Position numbers and translations under genes: made by a program | Source of the DNA: a virus | Length of the DNA: 37,314 nucleotides | Strand: one strand, 5' to 3' | IMG/VR virus record: IMGVR_UViG_3300031566_000172 | Span: 1-37,314 of that record | Shown: positions 1 to 8,935 of the stretch, piece by piece | Numbering within the stretch: position 1 is the stretch's first letter | Layout of the letters: every line of letters starts with the position of its first letter | Notes under the pieces: generated by a model | Seen by the model: the letters and a program-made list of their open reading frames with translations, nothing else | The model's database searches: none | What the model was told of the DNA's origin: nothing

Positions 1-2
1 CC

Positions 3-3000
3 GATCAGGTGGACATGAACACCGGACCCAAGGGCGGGGGCATCACACCGGCCATCCATGCTTGGGCGAGCAAGAAGTACGGCAAGGGCAACGGTGTCAG
101 CATCACCAATGCTGCGATTGCCAAGCAGCGCGGCTCGATGAGCATCGACGCCCCGAAGGGCAAGCACGTCGAGGTCAGTGTGCGCGGCAAGTACGTGATC
201 GTGAAGACGGAGGGCAAGAAGGCTGCGTTCTTCGAGCTGAACGAAGCCACCGACGACGACACCGACGACCTCCCGGCCAAGGCTGAGGCGGGCCTCAAGG
301 CTAAGGCGAAAGAGATGGGCGCGATCAAGGTCTCGGGCAAGGGTCCGAGCGTGAACGCGACGTTCGACGACAAGGCCAAGGCATCGAAGTTCTTTGCGCA
401 CGCCAAGACGGTCGGCAAGGCCGCGATGCGCCGCTCCGGCGACACCGAGTTCACGGTGCACATCGACGAGGACGTGGACGAGGCTGCGGGCGGGTTCATG
501 GACATCGACCCCGGTTCCGACGCGGTGCGTACGCTCGTGGACGCGGGCATCAAGGCGCTGGAGAAAGATCCTCGTTGGAAGGCTCTCGACAATCATGGCA
601 AGCGCCAAATTGTCATTAGCATGAAGACCGGGTACATGAAGGCGATCAACCGCAAGCAGGATCAGATCATCACGCTCGATCTGTCGAAGGAGGGCGGGCC
701 GAAGTTCCGCACTACGATTCCTCGCGGGGCCAAGCAGGGCGATCACAAGTACAACCCGTTCAGGAACGAGTCGGTGGACGAGGCCAAGGGCACCGTGCGC
801 GTCACCGTCAAGAAGAAGGACGGTGAGTGGGCGGCCGTCTACTTCCTCGACGGCAAGCAGCAGGAAGGGCCGACCTACTACGCGGGCGGCGACGACCGTG
901 AGGCGAAGCAGGACGCCGAGAGCACGGCCAAGGCGATGCGCAAGCAGGCCAAGGCCAAGGGCTTCACCGTTCAAGAGGACGAAGAGCTGCCCGAGGGCTG
1001 CGTTGCACTCGGCGACGGCCGCTACTTCGCCGCCGGTGCGATCTGCGAGACCCTTGACGACGCGCGCGGGCTTCTGTTGCTCGGCACCGACGAGGACGAA
1101 GAACCGAAGCCTTGGCACCCGGACCTGGAGTTCGATGAGGACACCGACGAGTCCATCGACGAGATGGGTCAGATCTTCCGCATCGGTAGCGGCGGCCTGA
1201 CCCCGATCGACACCTCGATGGCCCTCTCACCGAAGTCGTCCTACTACCTCGGTGCATCGAGCAGCCCGACGCACATCGTCGTGACGGCCGTGGACGACAA
1301 CTTCATCACCTACTCGCAGTACCCGTACACGACCACGCACAAGATCGAGACGCAGGTGGGCACGGACTTGATCGCTCAAGGCACCCGCCGCCACATGAAG
1401 ACCTACGCGGCGCATCTGGACGCCAAGCAGAAGGCGTCGTGGGAGGCGAACCTCAAGGGCAAGCCCGGCGCGCTGAACGGCAAGCAGCCCGTGAAGGGCT
1501 TTCAGTACGTGCTCGTCACCTGTGTCGAGAACGGCAAGACGCGCAACCTCTACGGCGAGACGAAGAGCTGGGGCGTCCTGACCGGCTATTGGGAAGACGG
1601 TAAGCCGGGCATGAAAGGCGACGCGGCAGGGAAGCCCACGACCACCATCAAGGTTCCGCGCAACCGCGTGCCGAGCATGAAGTCCGAGGGCGGCTTCGAC
1701 ATCGTGTCGGTCGGCAAGAAGGTCGTGGAGTCGGACGACGACTACTGCGACTGGATCGACGAGAACGAGATCGACGAGTTCACGAGCGCCGCCATTCCCG
1801 CGATCGGCACCATGCACCCGTGGGTCAGCCCGTACGGGAGCGAGATGCAACGGCTCGTAGAGCCCGAGGATCTCGCGGACGCTGACGCTGACGAAGCGCC
1901 GGACGGCTGCGTGCTCGATGAGCACGGCAACGTCGAGATCCTGACCGAAGCGGTCCATCCGACCGTCGAAGGTTTCCTCATGCACCTCGTCGGAGGGCTC
2001 ACGCAGAAAGACGTGCGTGACGTGCGCCGTGCTGCCAAGAAGGGCGGGTACACGAACCCGTACCAGCTCGCGCACTGGCTCGGTGCCAAGCAGGCGGTCG
2101 AGAAGTCGATGGGCAAAGCCAAGATGAAGAGCAGCGACCCCGTTGACTTGAAGCGTCTCAAGGCTCTGTTGGCCGACAAGTTCATCGTCGATTACATGAC
2201 GCCGGTGAAGAACACCATCAAGGCGATCGACGTGTTCCTCGCGACCGGCAAGGCCCCGATGTATCCGGGCGTTCGTGCGCAGCGGGTCAAGAAGCTCCCG
2301 GAAGCGCAGGCGATCGCCGCGATGCCGGAGGTGCTCGAAGCGATGGAGTGGGTCGAAGACCACTGCGAGATGTTCATGGACATCGAGGAGGCGGGCATGG
2401 CTTCCGACTACCTCGGTACGGCCGCCGGTCGCCGGAAGGTGTCGAAGGCTGCTCGTGCTGGCTTCAACACGGATCAAGCATTTCCGCGCGGATCGAAGGC
2501 CAAGAAGCTGCTCGACACCGCCGACACGGCGCTCATCAACGTCTTGCAGGACGGCATCGCGAAGCTCCGTGTCGCGATCCGCAAAGCGCAGGCGGGCGAC
2601 CAGAACCTTCAACTCCACGCGATCCCCGGAGCCAGCTCGAAGGATCTGCTCAAGCCGGTCGTCAAGGCGTTGCAGGGCTACGAGAAGACCGTGGGCTACC
2701 TCGTCAAGCAGGCGCAGACGGCGGAGAGCATCGACGAGGACACGCTCGAAGAAGGCGCGAGTCTCCACGATGCGCTCGCCGCCATGTTCGTGAGCAACCG
2801 AGGACGCGCCTACACGGCGAGCAACATCGCGAAGCTCCAAACTGTGAGCCTCGCGGAAGCCATGAAGGTGCTGACGACGCTCGTGCGGGAAGGCACCCTC
2901 CAGTTCAAGCGCAGCGAAGGCTATTCGCTTCGTGGGAACTCAGGGTCACTTCGTATCGCGGGTGCGCGCAAAGGGGCGCGGGCTGCGCGTGTCAGCGATC

Positions 3001-4973
3001 AACGCACCTACTACGAAGACGTGGACGAGGACGAGCTGGGCGAGCGGGGTTGGACCCCGCCGCCGGGAGGCATGGATCTAACTCGCAAGGCGTCCAAGCC
3101 TGACCCGACGCCCCCGCAGGCGTACGCGGTGATGCGCGGCAAGGAGGTGCTCTACCTGACTAACCGCCGCGCTTCGGCGTTCAAGTGGATGTCCGCGCTC
3201 GGGGATTCGGACCTGCAAGTCGTGAAGAACCCGCAAGGCTGGAAGCGCCTGTGGCCTCAGTTGGGAGACTTGCTCCCGGAAGCGGTGGATGAGGGCTCGA
3301 TGCCCGACTCTCTGTTCACGAGCCCCGCAGGCCCCAAGGGTCCGAAGATCAGTCGCAAGCTCACCGCTTCCGACTTCTCCAAGGGTGACGCGGGCGGTAA
3401 AGGTCCCGTGAACCATGAGCAGCTTCGAGGCCCGGCCCCCGATGCCAAGCGTACCGCCATGACGTTCGCGGAGGATGACGATGCCGACGAGACCACGACC
3501 TCCGGGACCGTCGGCGGGTTCTCTCGGGAGGCGATCGGCGGCTACCCGGAGAACAAGGGTCGCGAGGGCGGCATCCGTGACGACAGCAAGAAGAAGAAGA
3601 AGGGTCCGCGCAGCACCTTCGCAGGCGGCTCGTTGGGTCGTGTGCTCGAACAGATGCGCGAGTCGCTTCCCGAAGCCACCGACGAGGAGCTGCTCGACAT
3701 GCTCGACCTCGACGAGCGCACCTACAAGACCGTCGCGGTCTACCCGAAGACGCAGAGCGGCCCGTGGGTCGTCGCTGATCCGTTCGGCCAGGAGTGGGAG
3801 TACGGCACCAAGGACGAAGCCATGCAGGCCGCGCACGGTCTCGCTGCCATCGAGTATTGGGACGTGAACCTCATGTCAGGCAAGGTCGCGTCCGAGTCCG
3901 AAGAGGACGACGCGGAGTCGCTCGACGAAGGGCTGCGTCCCGGTCACATGTTCGTGCTCGTGGACACGTCCGTCCCGGGCGGTCGCATGATCGGCGACGT
4001 GATTACCGGCGTGAAGGCCGCCGACGCCAAGGCGGCCAAGCTGCGCAAGACGAACCCCAAGGTTCAGGTGATCGACGCGCTGTGGTACGGACCGTCGCGC
4101 GAGAAGCTCATCGCCTCTGGCACGGTCGCCGAGTCACCCGACGAGAGCGTCGCGAACAACAAGCGTCCCGTGACGCTCGGTCCTCTTGAGAAAGAGGTGA
4201 TGCGCGTCGCTCGTGCGTTCGGTACGCAGAAGTTCAGCGCCGCAGAAGTGCAGGCCGCGAGCAAGTCGCTCGGCCGACTCAGCACCGCAGAGACGGCGGG
4301 CGCGATCGACATGCTGATCCGCAAGGGGATGCTGGCCGGTGCGAACGACTACTTCTCCATCCTTGGCGAAGGCAAGGCCGAGATCTATGGCGCACGCGAC
4401 AAGAAGGAGAAGGCCGACGCCAAGAAGGAGAAGTCGAAGGCCGCCGCGCGCAAGATGTGGGACGAGCACAACAAGGCTGCGACCGCGAAGCGCAACGAAG
4501 ACGACGAGTCCGAGGACGAGCTGGAAGAGGCGGTCGTGAAGACCGGCAACCCCGAGGTGCCGGAGATTGGCTTCGAGCGCGGCGCGTACTGGTACAAGTC
4601 GAAGAGCGGTATGAAGAACGGCCCGGCCGTGCCTCCCGGCAAGCGCAAGGACCGCAGCTTCGCCCGCGAGAAGTTCCGCTACATGCTCGGCAACGAAGCG
4701 GGCGGCGGCATGGGCCAAGGCGCTGCCTCGAAGCTCATCGACAAGCTCGACGCGATGGTCCCGGAGAGCGCCGACGCGCCGGAGCCGGAGGTCGTCGAGA
4801 CCACACGCGAGCCCCTCCAGTTCCCGGAGGCTCAGCTCGAACGCTACGTCTTGGCCGCACAGGCGGCCGGAATCCACGAGGACGACCCCTGTTTCGTCCA
4901 CGAGGACGGCATCTTCACTGTCGAAGTGCCGTCGGACTTGGCTCCGCGTCTGCGCGAGCTGGTCGGGGTGTAG
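3..4973 (+). CDS. Giant modular protein, probable internal-head polyprotein (5' end outside window)
   Basis: The frame is open from the first bases, so the gene probably begins upstream; the first possible start inside is GTG at 9, with no ribosome binding site in view. About 1,654 residues follow. I recognise no family over the whole length. The protein consists of short, dissimilar globular segments separated by Asp/Glu-rich linkers. Linker cores ESVDEA, ESIDEM, ESIDED, EAVDEG and ESLDEG recur, and LPE/A, LTE/A, LEE/A and LEE/G also occur. These fit the (L/I)-X-E cleavage consensus of T4-type prohead proteases, and such a protease is encoded at 18631-20244. Two segments (about residues 919-975 and 1388-1459, counted from the GTG) have a winged-helix-like pattern, which is a guess from sequence. 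A Lys-rich run lies near residue 1197. The inferred role is a precursor of internal or ejected virion proteins; a non-cleaved scaffold or core protein is the alternative. Confidence 0.75.
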   Translation, partial: DQVDMNTGPKGGGITPAIHAWASKKYGKGNGVSITNAAIAKQRGSMSIDAPKGKHVEVSVRGKYVIVKTEGKKAAFFELNEATDDDTDDLPAKAEAGLKAKAKEMGAIKVSGKGPSVNATFDDKAKASKFFAHAKTVGKAAMRRSGDTEFTVHIDEDVDEAAGGFMDIDPGSDAVRTLVDAGIKALEKDPRWKALDNHGKRQIVISMKTGYMKAINRKQDQIITLDLSKEGGPKFRTTIPRGAKQGDHKYNPFRNESVDEAKGTVRVTVKKKDGEWAAVYFLDGKQQEGPTYYAGGDDREAKQDAESTAKAMRKQAKAKGFTVQEDEELPEGCVALGDGRYFAAGAICETLDDARGLLLLGTDEDEEPKPWHPDLEFDEDTDESIDEMGQIFRIGSGGLTPIDTSMALSPKSSYYLGASSSPTHIVVTAVDDNFITYSQYPYTTTHKIETQVGTDLIAQGTRRHMKTYAAHLDAKQKASWEANLKGKPGALNGKQPVKGFQYVLVTCVENGKTRNLYGETKSWGVLTGYWEDGKPGMKGDAAGKPTTTIKVPRNRVPSMKSEGGFDIVSVGKKVVESDDDYCDWIDENEIDEFTSAAIPAIGTMHPWVSPYGSEMQRLVEPEDLADADADEAPDGCVLDEHGNVEILTEAVHPTVEGFLMHLVGGLTQKDVRDVRRAAKKGGYTNPYQLAHWLGAKQAVEKSMGKAKMKSSDPVDLKRLKALLADKFIVDYMTPVKNTIKAIDVFLATGKAPMYPGVRAQRVKKLPEAQAIAAMPEVLEAMEWVEDHCEMFMDIEEAGMASDYLGTAAGRRKVSKAARAGFNTDQAFPRGSKAKKLLDTADTALINVLQDGIAKLRVAIRKAQAGDQNLQLHAIPGASSKDLLKPVVKALQGYEKTVGYLVKQAQTAESIDEDTLEEGASLHDALAAMFVSNRGRAYTASNIAKLQTVSLAEAMKVLTTLVREGTLQFKRSEGYSLRGNSGSLRIAGARKGARAARVSDQRTYYEDVDEDELGERGWTPPPGGMDLTRKASKPDPTPPQAYAVMRGKEVLYLTNRRASAFKWMSALGDSDLQVVKNPQGWKRLWPQLGDLLPEAVDEGSMPDSLFTSPAGPKGPKISRKLTASDFSKGDAGGKGPVNHEQLRGPAPDAKRTAMTFAEDDDADETTTSGTVGGFSREAIGGYPENKGREGGIRDDSKKKKKGPRSTFAGGSLGRVLEQMRESLPEATDEELLDMLDLDERTYKTVAVYPKTQSGPWVVADPFGQEWEYGTKDEAMQAAHGLAAIEYWDVNLMSGKVASESEEDDAESLDEGLRPGHMFVLVDTSVPGGRMIGDVITGVKAADAKAAKLRKTNPKVQVIDALWYGPSREKLIASGTVAESPDESVANNKRPVTLGPLEKEVMRVARAFGTQKFSAAEVQAASKSLGRLSTAETAGAIDMLIRKGMLAGANDYFSILGEGKAEIYGARDKKEKADAKKEKSKAAARKMWDEHNKAATAKRNEDDESEDELEEAVVKTGNPEVPEIGFERGAYWYKSKSGMKNGPAVPPGKRKDRSFAREKFRYMLGNEAGGGMGQGAASKLIDKLDAMVPESADAPEPEVVETTREPLQFPEAQLERYVLAAQAAGIHEDDPCFVHEDGIFTVEVPSDLAPRLRELVGV

Positions 4974-5000
4974 ACACGCACCCGTTCGTCCCTCTACCAT
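4969..5000 (+). promoter_or_regulatory. Putative phage promoter, TGTAGAC-N19-TACCAT
   Basis: TGTAGAC at 4969-4975 overlaps the stop codon of the giant gene, and TACCAT follows at 4995-5000 after 19 bases. It is one of seven sites of the same form in this window. It lies about 50 bases before the next start codon, leaving room for a leader with a ribosome binding site (AGGAG at 5041-5045). Confidence 0.5.
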
Positions 5001-5052
5001 CACGACCCTGGAAGGCCCTTTGAGGCCACACAACCTCCCGAGGAGCTAAGCC

Positions 5053-6492
5053 ATGCCTATCGAACTGAAACCGAAGACTGCCGTTGCCGATGAAGGCGCG
5101 GCTCACGAGGCCAAAGGTCTCATGCTGTTCAACGAGGACGGTGAGCTGACCCTCGCGGGTGAGACCATCGCTGACTTCCTGGAGAGCGCCGACTTCTCGG
5201 CCGTCACGGAGTCGCCGGACGCCCTTCCCTTCCTGTCCAACCCCGCAGCCTCCGCTGACGATCCGTACGCGATCGACGAAGAGGGTGGCGAGGACGACGA
5301 GAACGACGACGGCGCGGGCGATGAGGTGCTCGACGGTGGAGAGGGCGATGCCGCTCCCGCCGAAGCACCCGCCGAAGCACCCGCCGAAGCACCCGCCGAA
5401 GCACCCGAAGGCGACGACGCTCCGGCCGACGACGCCGACGCGCCCGTTGCCGAAGTCGTGCTGCCCGGCGCAGTCGCGGTGCGTCTCGTGGACGAAGACG
5501 ATCTCGTCGAGATGTTCGGCTACTACCTCAACCAGCTCTCGGCCACCGAGGACCCGACGCTGCAAGAGCAAGCCACGCTCGCGGTGTTCGCGGACTTCCG
5601 CGACGAGGACGGAGGCATCTCCGAGGACCAGCGTGAGATCGTCGCGGGCCTCTTGACCGACGTGCTTTCCGAAGGCTTCGTGTACGACGCCGCCGAGGAG
5701 ATCAACGAGAAGTTCCTGACGAAAGGCGCGCGCAAGAAGATGGCGCGCATCCGCAAGAAGCCGAAGAGCGGCAAGCGGCGCATGGAACTCAAGAAGCGCA
5801 AGCGTGAAGAGAACCGTGGTGCGAAGAAGGCCAAGATCGGGCGTCAGAAAAAGGCGTTCAAGCGTCGTCGTGCCGGTCGCATCAAGATGTTGGCCCGTGA
5901 GTCGCAGGAAGGCGCGCTCGTCTTCGGTCTCGGTGACGGCATCAACGGCGCGAACTTCAAGATCGGCGTCAACGAAGACCCGAACCTGGAGTTCACCGTC
6001 GATCAGCTCATCGAGTTCGATCAGATGGGCGGCAACGTCTTCGAGTGCCCGAACGAGGAGTGCAAGTCCTCGCATCCCTTCGCCGCCTTCGTGGACGAGG
6101 CCAAGAAGAAGAAGAAGGCCAAGAAGAAGGACGCCGACGGCGACTACGACGACAGCGAAGAGGGCGAGGGCGCGTGCGAGGGCATGTGCCCCGACTGCGG
6201 TGAGGTGGTCGAAGCCACCGCAATCGACGAGAAGGGCAAGGTCCCGCCCGCGTTCCTCAAGAACATGAAGAAGAAGAAGGGCGACGGGGAAGACGACGAC
6301 TCCGACGCCAAGAAGGAGAAGGGCAAGAAGAAGGACGAGTCCCACAGGACCGGCTCTTCTCATGTCCCCGGTGCCTTCGCGGTCGCGGCCGGTCGCCCCA
6401 ACCTCTCCGAAGGTCACAGCCTCGCGGCGGCGACGCTCGGGGCGATGGGACGCGCGAAGCCGAAGCCGGTCTTGACCGAAGACGAGGACTAA
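5053..6492 (+). CDS. Acidic/basic zinc-ribbon protein, possible head core protein
   Basis: This 479-residue protein starts at an ATG preceded by AGGAG. Its order is: an acidic N-terminal third with four copies of an Ala-Glu-Ala-Pro unit (near residues 103-118), a short acidic helical domain, a strongly basic stretch (about residues 230-280, rich in Lys and Arg), a folded segment, and a split zinc-ribbon motif (CPNEEC near residue 334 and CEGMCPDC near residue 378) interrupted by Lys-rich and Asp-rich runs. The C-terminus is again acidic. VDE/A and IDE/K matches to the prohead-protease consensus occur near the zinc ribbon. I recognise no named family. Charge-segregated, low-complexity composition and position beside the giant protein suggest an internal head or DNA-associated virion protein, but this is inference. 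Confidence 0.8.
   Translation: MPIELKPKTAVADEGAAHEAKGLMLFNEDGELTLAGETIADFLESADFSAVTESPDALPFLSNPAASADDPYAIDEEGGEDDENDDGAGDEVLDGGEGDAAPAEAPAEAPAEAPAEAPEGDDAPADDADAPVAEVVLPGAVAVRLVDEDDLVEMFGYYLNQLSATEDPTLQEQATLAVFADFRDEDGGISEDQREIVAGLLTDVLSEGFVYDAAEEINEKFLTKGARKKMARIRKKPKSGKRRMELKKRKREENRGAKKAKIGRQKKAFKRRRAGRIKMLARESQEGALVFGLGDGINGANFKIGVNEDPNLEFTVDQLIEFDQMGGNVFECPNEECKSSHPFAAFVDEAKKKKKAKKKDADGDYDDSEEGEGACEGMCPDCGEVVEATAIDEKGKVPPAFLKNMKKKKGDGEDDDSDAKKEKGKKKDESHRTGSSHVPGAFAVAAGRPNLSEGHSLAAATLGAMGRAKPKPVLTEDED
5359..5406 (+). repeat. Four tandem copies of a 12-base unit
   Basis: The unit GCCGAAGCACCC is repeated four times without change, in frame, and encodes an Ala-Glu-Ala-Pro linker within the zinc-ribbon protein. 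Perfect copies suggest recent expansion by slippage; copy number may vary between related phages. Confidence 0.9.
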
Positions 6493-6542
6493 GCGACAAC
6501 GTGCAGGGCTGAACCTCTTGGGGGGCAGCCAACGCCATGCTC

Positions 6543-6572
6543 GGAGCCCTCGCCTTCGCCAGCGAGGGCTCC
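6543..6572 (+). terminator. Perfect hairpin, probable terminator
   Basis: GGAGCCCTCGC (6543-6553) pairs perfectly with GCGAGGGCTCC (6562-6572) around an 8-base loop. Only a short TCTCAT tail follows, so it is a weak intrinsic terminator at best and could be an RNA-processing or stabilising stem. It sits between the stop of the zinc-ribbon protein gene and the next ATG. Confidence 0.6.
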
Positions 6573-6592
6573 TCTCATATACTGGAGCTACC

Positions 6593-7021
6593 ATGAGTGA
6601 GCCCCGACACATCCTGCCTCCGGTGAGCACGTCCACGATCGACCTTCGGTCGCAGGCCACGGGGTTCTTTGCGCAGCGGCGCAAAGCCGTGGTGCAGGAG
6701 GGGCGGGCGATCCCGCGAGAGGTCGCGGAGGTCTACGGCGATCTCCCGGCCGTCGAAGCCGCCCGCACGGCCGCTAAGGCTCCCACGGAGGCCCCTGAGC
6801 CTTCCCAGCTCCCCGAGGCGACTGAGACGCGCTACACGCTCGCGCAGCTCGTTCAGAAGCTCCAGGAGCGCACCTCACGCAAGCGGACGGTCGTGGAGTC
6901 GGGTGACCCGGACGGACCGGACGAGGGCTGGGACCCCGGCGACATCAAGCCCACGCAAGGCGGAGGGGGCGCGGCGCTCGCCGCAGGCGCGATGGCTCAC
7001 CGGCGGAGGCAGTCTCGATGA
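6593..7021 (+). CDS. Hypothetical protein, 142 aa
   Basis: The ATG at 6593 follows GGAG at 6583-6586, and its stop overlaps the next start (ATGA at 7018-7021). The N-terminal part contains an Arg/Gln-rich segment (FFAQRRKAVVQEGR) followed by an Ala/Pro/Glu-rich stretch; the middle has one predicted helix (TLAQLVQKLQERTSRKR); the C-terminus is Gly-rich and ends in RRRQSR. I do not recognise a family. Translational coupling to the next gene and the location in the block of linker-rich proteins suggest a small virion or assembly protein, without direct evidence. Confidence 0.7.
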   Translation: MSEPRHILPPVSTSTIDLRSQATGFFAQRRKAVVQEGRAIPREVAEVYGDLPAVEAARTAAKAPTEAPEPSQLPEATETRYTLAQLVQKLQERTSRKRTVVESGDPDGPDEGWDPGDIKPTQGGGGAALAAGAMAHRRRQSR

Positions 7022-7962
7022 CCCGACTCGTTGAGTACCTGTTCAGTGACCTCGGCGTCCCGACGCCTGACGCGGGCGACAATAGCCACATGGGCTATGG
7101 CGACCCCGGTGAGGATGGGATGGCGACCCGCAACGAAGGCCCGGTGGAGTACGGCTACGGCAACCCGCTCGCCTATCTGGACGGACAGCCGATCTCGTTT
7201 CACTCACGGCACGACATCGCGAACCGCGAACACGATCGCACCACGTACGACGAGCAGGAGGCGATCCGCTATCGGGGCGTGCTCAGCTCCCCGTGGGAGT
7301 CCGTCGATGAGGCGACCGATTCGTACGCGGCGTTCGCCCGCGCGCACCAGCAGGCGGGCACCAAGTCCAATCCCAACTTCCCCAAGTACATCTCGCACGG
7401 CATCTTCAACGATGCGGCGACTGCACGTAAGGCGGGGCCGATCGTGCGCAAGGTGGGTGGTGTCATCGGTGTGGACTCGATTGGTGCGTGGGGCCGCACG
7501 TCGCACTACCAAGCCATTCAGCGTTGGGCCAAGCTCGGCATTCGCGTGGATGGCCTGACGAACACGTTGCCGGGCACTCCGGTCGCTAACGAGTCCGATC
7601 CTGGACACAGTGTCCAGGATCCGCTCGACGAGGCGCTCAAGAAGGGCAAGAACGAGCCGAGCGCCGGTGACACTCGCGCGATCAAGAGCCTCACGGACGG
7701 CAAGTACCCCGCGAAGTCGGAAGACGGCAAGGGCTTCTGTTTCCAATGGGCGGACGGACGCGGCATCGTCGCGTTCAAGTGGCGGAACGATGCGCTGCGC
7801 TGGGCCAAGGCCGAGCCGCGCGACATCGTGAAGTTCTGGTACGGCGAACCTGTCCACTCGAACGGCAAGTTCCGCATCCGTGTCACCGACAGATACCGCA
7901 AAGAGGAGGCCGTGGGCGCACAGACGTTCAGCGAGCTACTCCTTGAGCGGCTTACTCTGTGA
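7018..7962 (+). CDS. Hypothetical three-part protein with prohead-protease-like linkers
   Basis: The 314-residue product starts in an ATGA overlap with the previous gene. It holds two matches to the linker core of the giant protein: ESVDE/A ending at residue 98 and PLDE/A ending at residue 205. These divide it into a Gly/Tyr-rich N-terminal part, a middle part of about 107 residues (NPNFPKYISHGIFNDAATAR, then a Gly/Val-rich strand region) and a C-terminal alpha/beta domain with several Trp residues (FQWADGRGIVAFKW). The family is unknown to me. If the sites are cut by the phage protease, three small mature proteins would result. The GHSVQ segment just before the second site is encoded by a perfect DNA palindrome (7597-7621). 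Confidence 0.75.
   Translation: MTRLVEYLFSDLGVPTPDAGDNSHMGYGDPGEDGMATRNEGPVEYGYGNPLAYLDGQPISFHSRHDIANREHDRTTYDEQEAIRYRGVLSSPWESVDEATDSYAAFARAHQQAGTKSNPNFPKYISHGIFNDAATARKAGPIVRKVGGVIGVDSIGAWGRTSHYQAIQRWAKLGIRVDGLTNTLPGTPVANESDPGHSVQDPLDEALKKGKNEPSAGDTRAIKSLTDGKYPAKSEDGKGFCFQWADGRGIVAFKWRNDALRWAKAEPRDIVKFWYGEPVHSNGKFRIRVTDRYRKEEAVGAQTFSELLLERLTL
7597..7621. repeat. 25-base perfect palindrome carrying the CTGGACACnGTGTCCAG core
   Basis: Two 12-base arms, GATCCTGGACAC and its exact complement, flank a single central A at 7609. The 17-base core occurs again at 14959-14975 and, with one mismatch, at 32144-32160. It lies inside a coding region, so it is either a protein-binding site tolerated by the gene or a folded RNA element. 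Confidence 0.8.
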
Positions 7963-7982
7963 AACATCTTTGGAGACTTCTC

Positions 7983-8324
7983 ATGGCGCTTATTCGATTC
8001 ACGATCCAGCTCGTCGGTGGCGATCCCGTCACCCTGCCAGTAACCATCACGACCCCTCTGCCCGTTACGCTGACGCAAGCGGGCGGGCCGCAGACCGTCG
8101 GCTTCTCGGTGGAGAACACGCTGGCGCGTCCGGTGACGCTCGAAAGTCTCGTGGCTGCCGTGATCGTTGGCGATCCGGCCATGCTGGACATCTCATTGCT
8201 CGACACCGTGTTGGCGCTCGCCGCCGGTGAGACGAAGGCGTCGAGCCTGACCGTTACGCCCAACCAAGCGATCGCCGAAGGCACCCCGTTCGAGATCGAA
8301 GTGACGGGCGCGGAGGCGGCGTAA
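7983..8324 (+). CDS. Small beta-rich protein, 113 aa
   Basis: ATG at 7983 is preceded by GGAG at 7972-7975, a better start than the in-frame GTG at 7959, which overlaps the upstream stop. The product is almost entirely Val/Thr/Leu-rich strands (FTIQLVGGDPVTLPVTITT) with an ending like an immunoglobulin-type sandwich (GTPFEIEVTGAEAA). No cysteines or obvious catalytic residues are present. It resembles, in style only, the small beta proteins at 16838 and 17439. A virion decoration role is a plausible guess. The stop overlaps the next start (TAATG). Confidence 0.75.
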   Translation: MALIRFTIQLVGGDPVTLPVTITTPLPVTLTQAGGPQTVGFSVENTLARPVTLESLVAAVIVGDPAMLDISLLDTVLALAAGETKASSLTVTPNQAIAEGTPFEIEVTGAEAA

Positions 8325-8935
8325 TGGCGGAGCAAGAGAAGCAAGACGCTGCGAAGAGCGAGGCGTACCTCATGGGGGTGTTTCTGCCCCTCATGGCGAA
8401 CCTTGCGGCACCCATCCGCGCTTTCTACCTCGGCATCGGTCACGCGACCGTGGCCGGGTGGGCGCTGCTCAGCCTCGTCACCGGCGGCATCGGCTACCTG
8501 TGGGTCGATCTGGTGCGTGAACTCAACATGCCGATCACCGAGGCGCGAGTCGCCGACATGGAGGCGTCGCTTCGCGAGCGCGAGCTGCGCATCGTTGAGA
8601 AGGAGACGGCGATCGGACAAGACGCCGGGCTCCTCGTCTGGACGCTCGGCGAGTTGAATTGGGACACTGATCTCATGCAGGCCGAGATAGAGTTCGTCCC
8701 GCTACCCACGACCACCAAGCTCATCATGGGCTGGCGTCGGCGCGGCGGCGGGGGCGGGGGGCTGGAGGTGCAGCCGGTCACGCTCGACCCCGGTGGAGGG
8801 GCGGTGACGGTCGCTTTCCCGTTCCCGGGTGAGTGGGGCTCTCAGGAGCAGATGATCCTGAGCTTCACGCAAGAGACCTCGACGGGCCGCCGGATCCGGT
8901 GGGTCGCGTCAGGGCGCGTGGAGACGACGCCATGA
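8324..8935 (+). CDS. Membrane-anchored hypothetical protein
   Basis: A 203-residue product starting in a TAATG overlap. Residues about 44-65 (AGWALLSLVTGGIGYLWVDL) form one convincing transmembrane segment. A charged helix follows (EARVADMEASLRERELRIVEKE, about residues 73-94), probably a coiled coil, then a beta-rich C-terminal domain broken by a run of six glycines after RRR. The arrangement (short N-terminus, one membrane span, coiled coil, outer domain) would suit an envelope-acting protein, but there is no family match I can name and no catalytic motif. Lysis or superinfection exclusion are possible roles without direct support. Confidence 0.7.
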   Translation: MAEQEKQDAAKSEAYLMGVFLPLMANLAAPIRAFYLGIGHATVAGWALLSLVTGGIGYLWVDLVRELNMPITEARVADMEASLRERELRIVEKETAIGQDAGLLVWTLGELNWDTDLMQAEIEFVPLPTTTKLIMGWRRRGGGGGGLEVQPVTLDPGGGAVTVAFPFPGEWGSQEQMILSFTQETSTGRRIRWVASGRVETTP

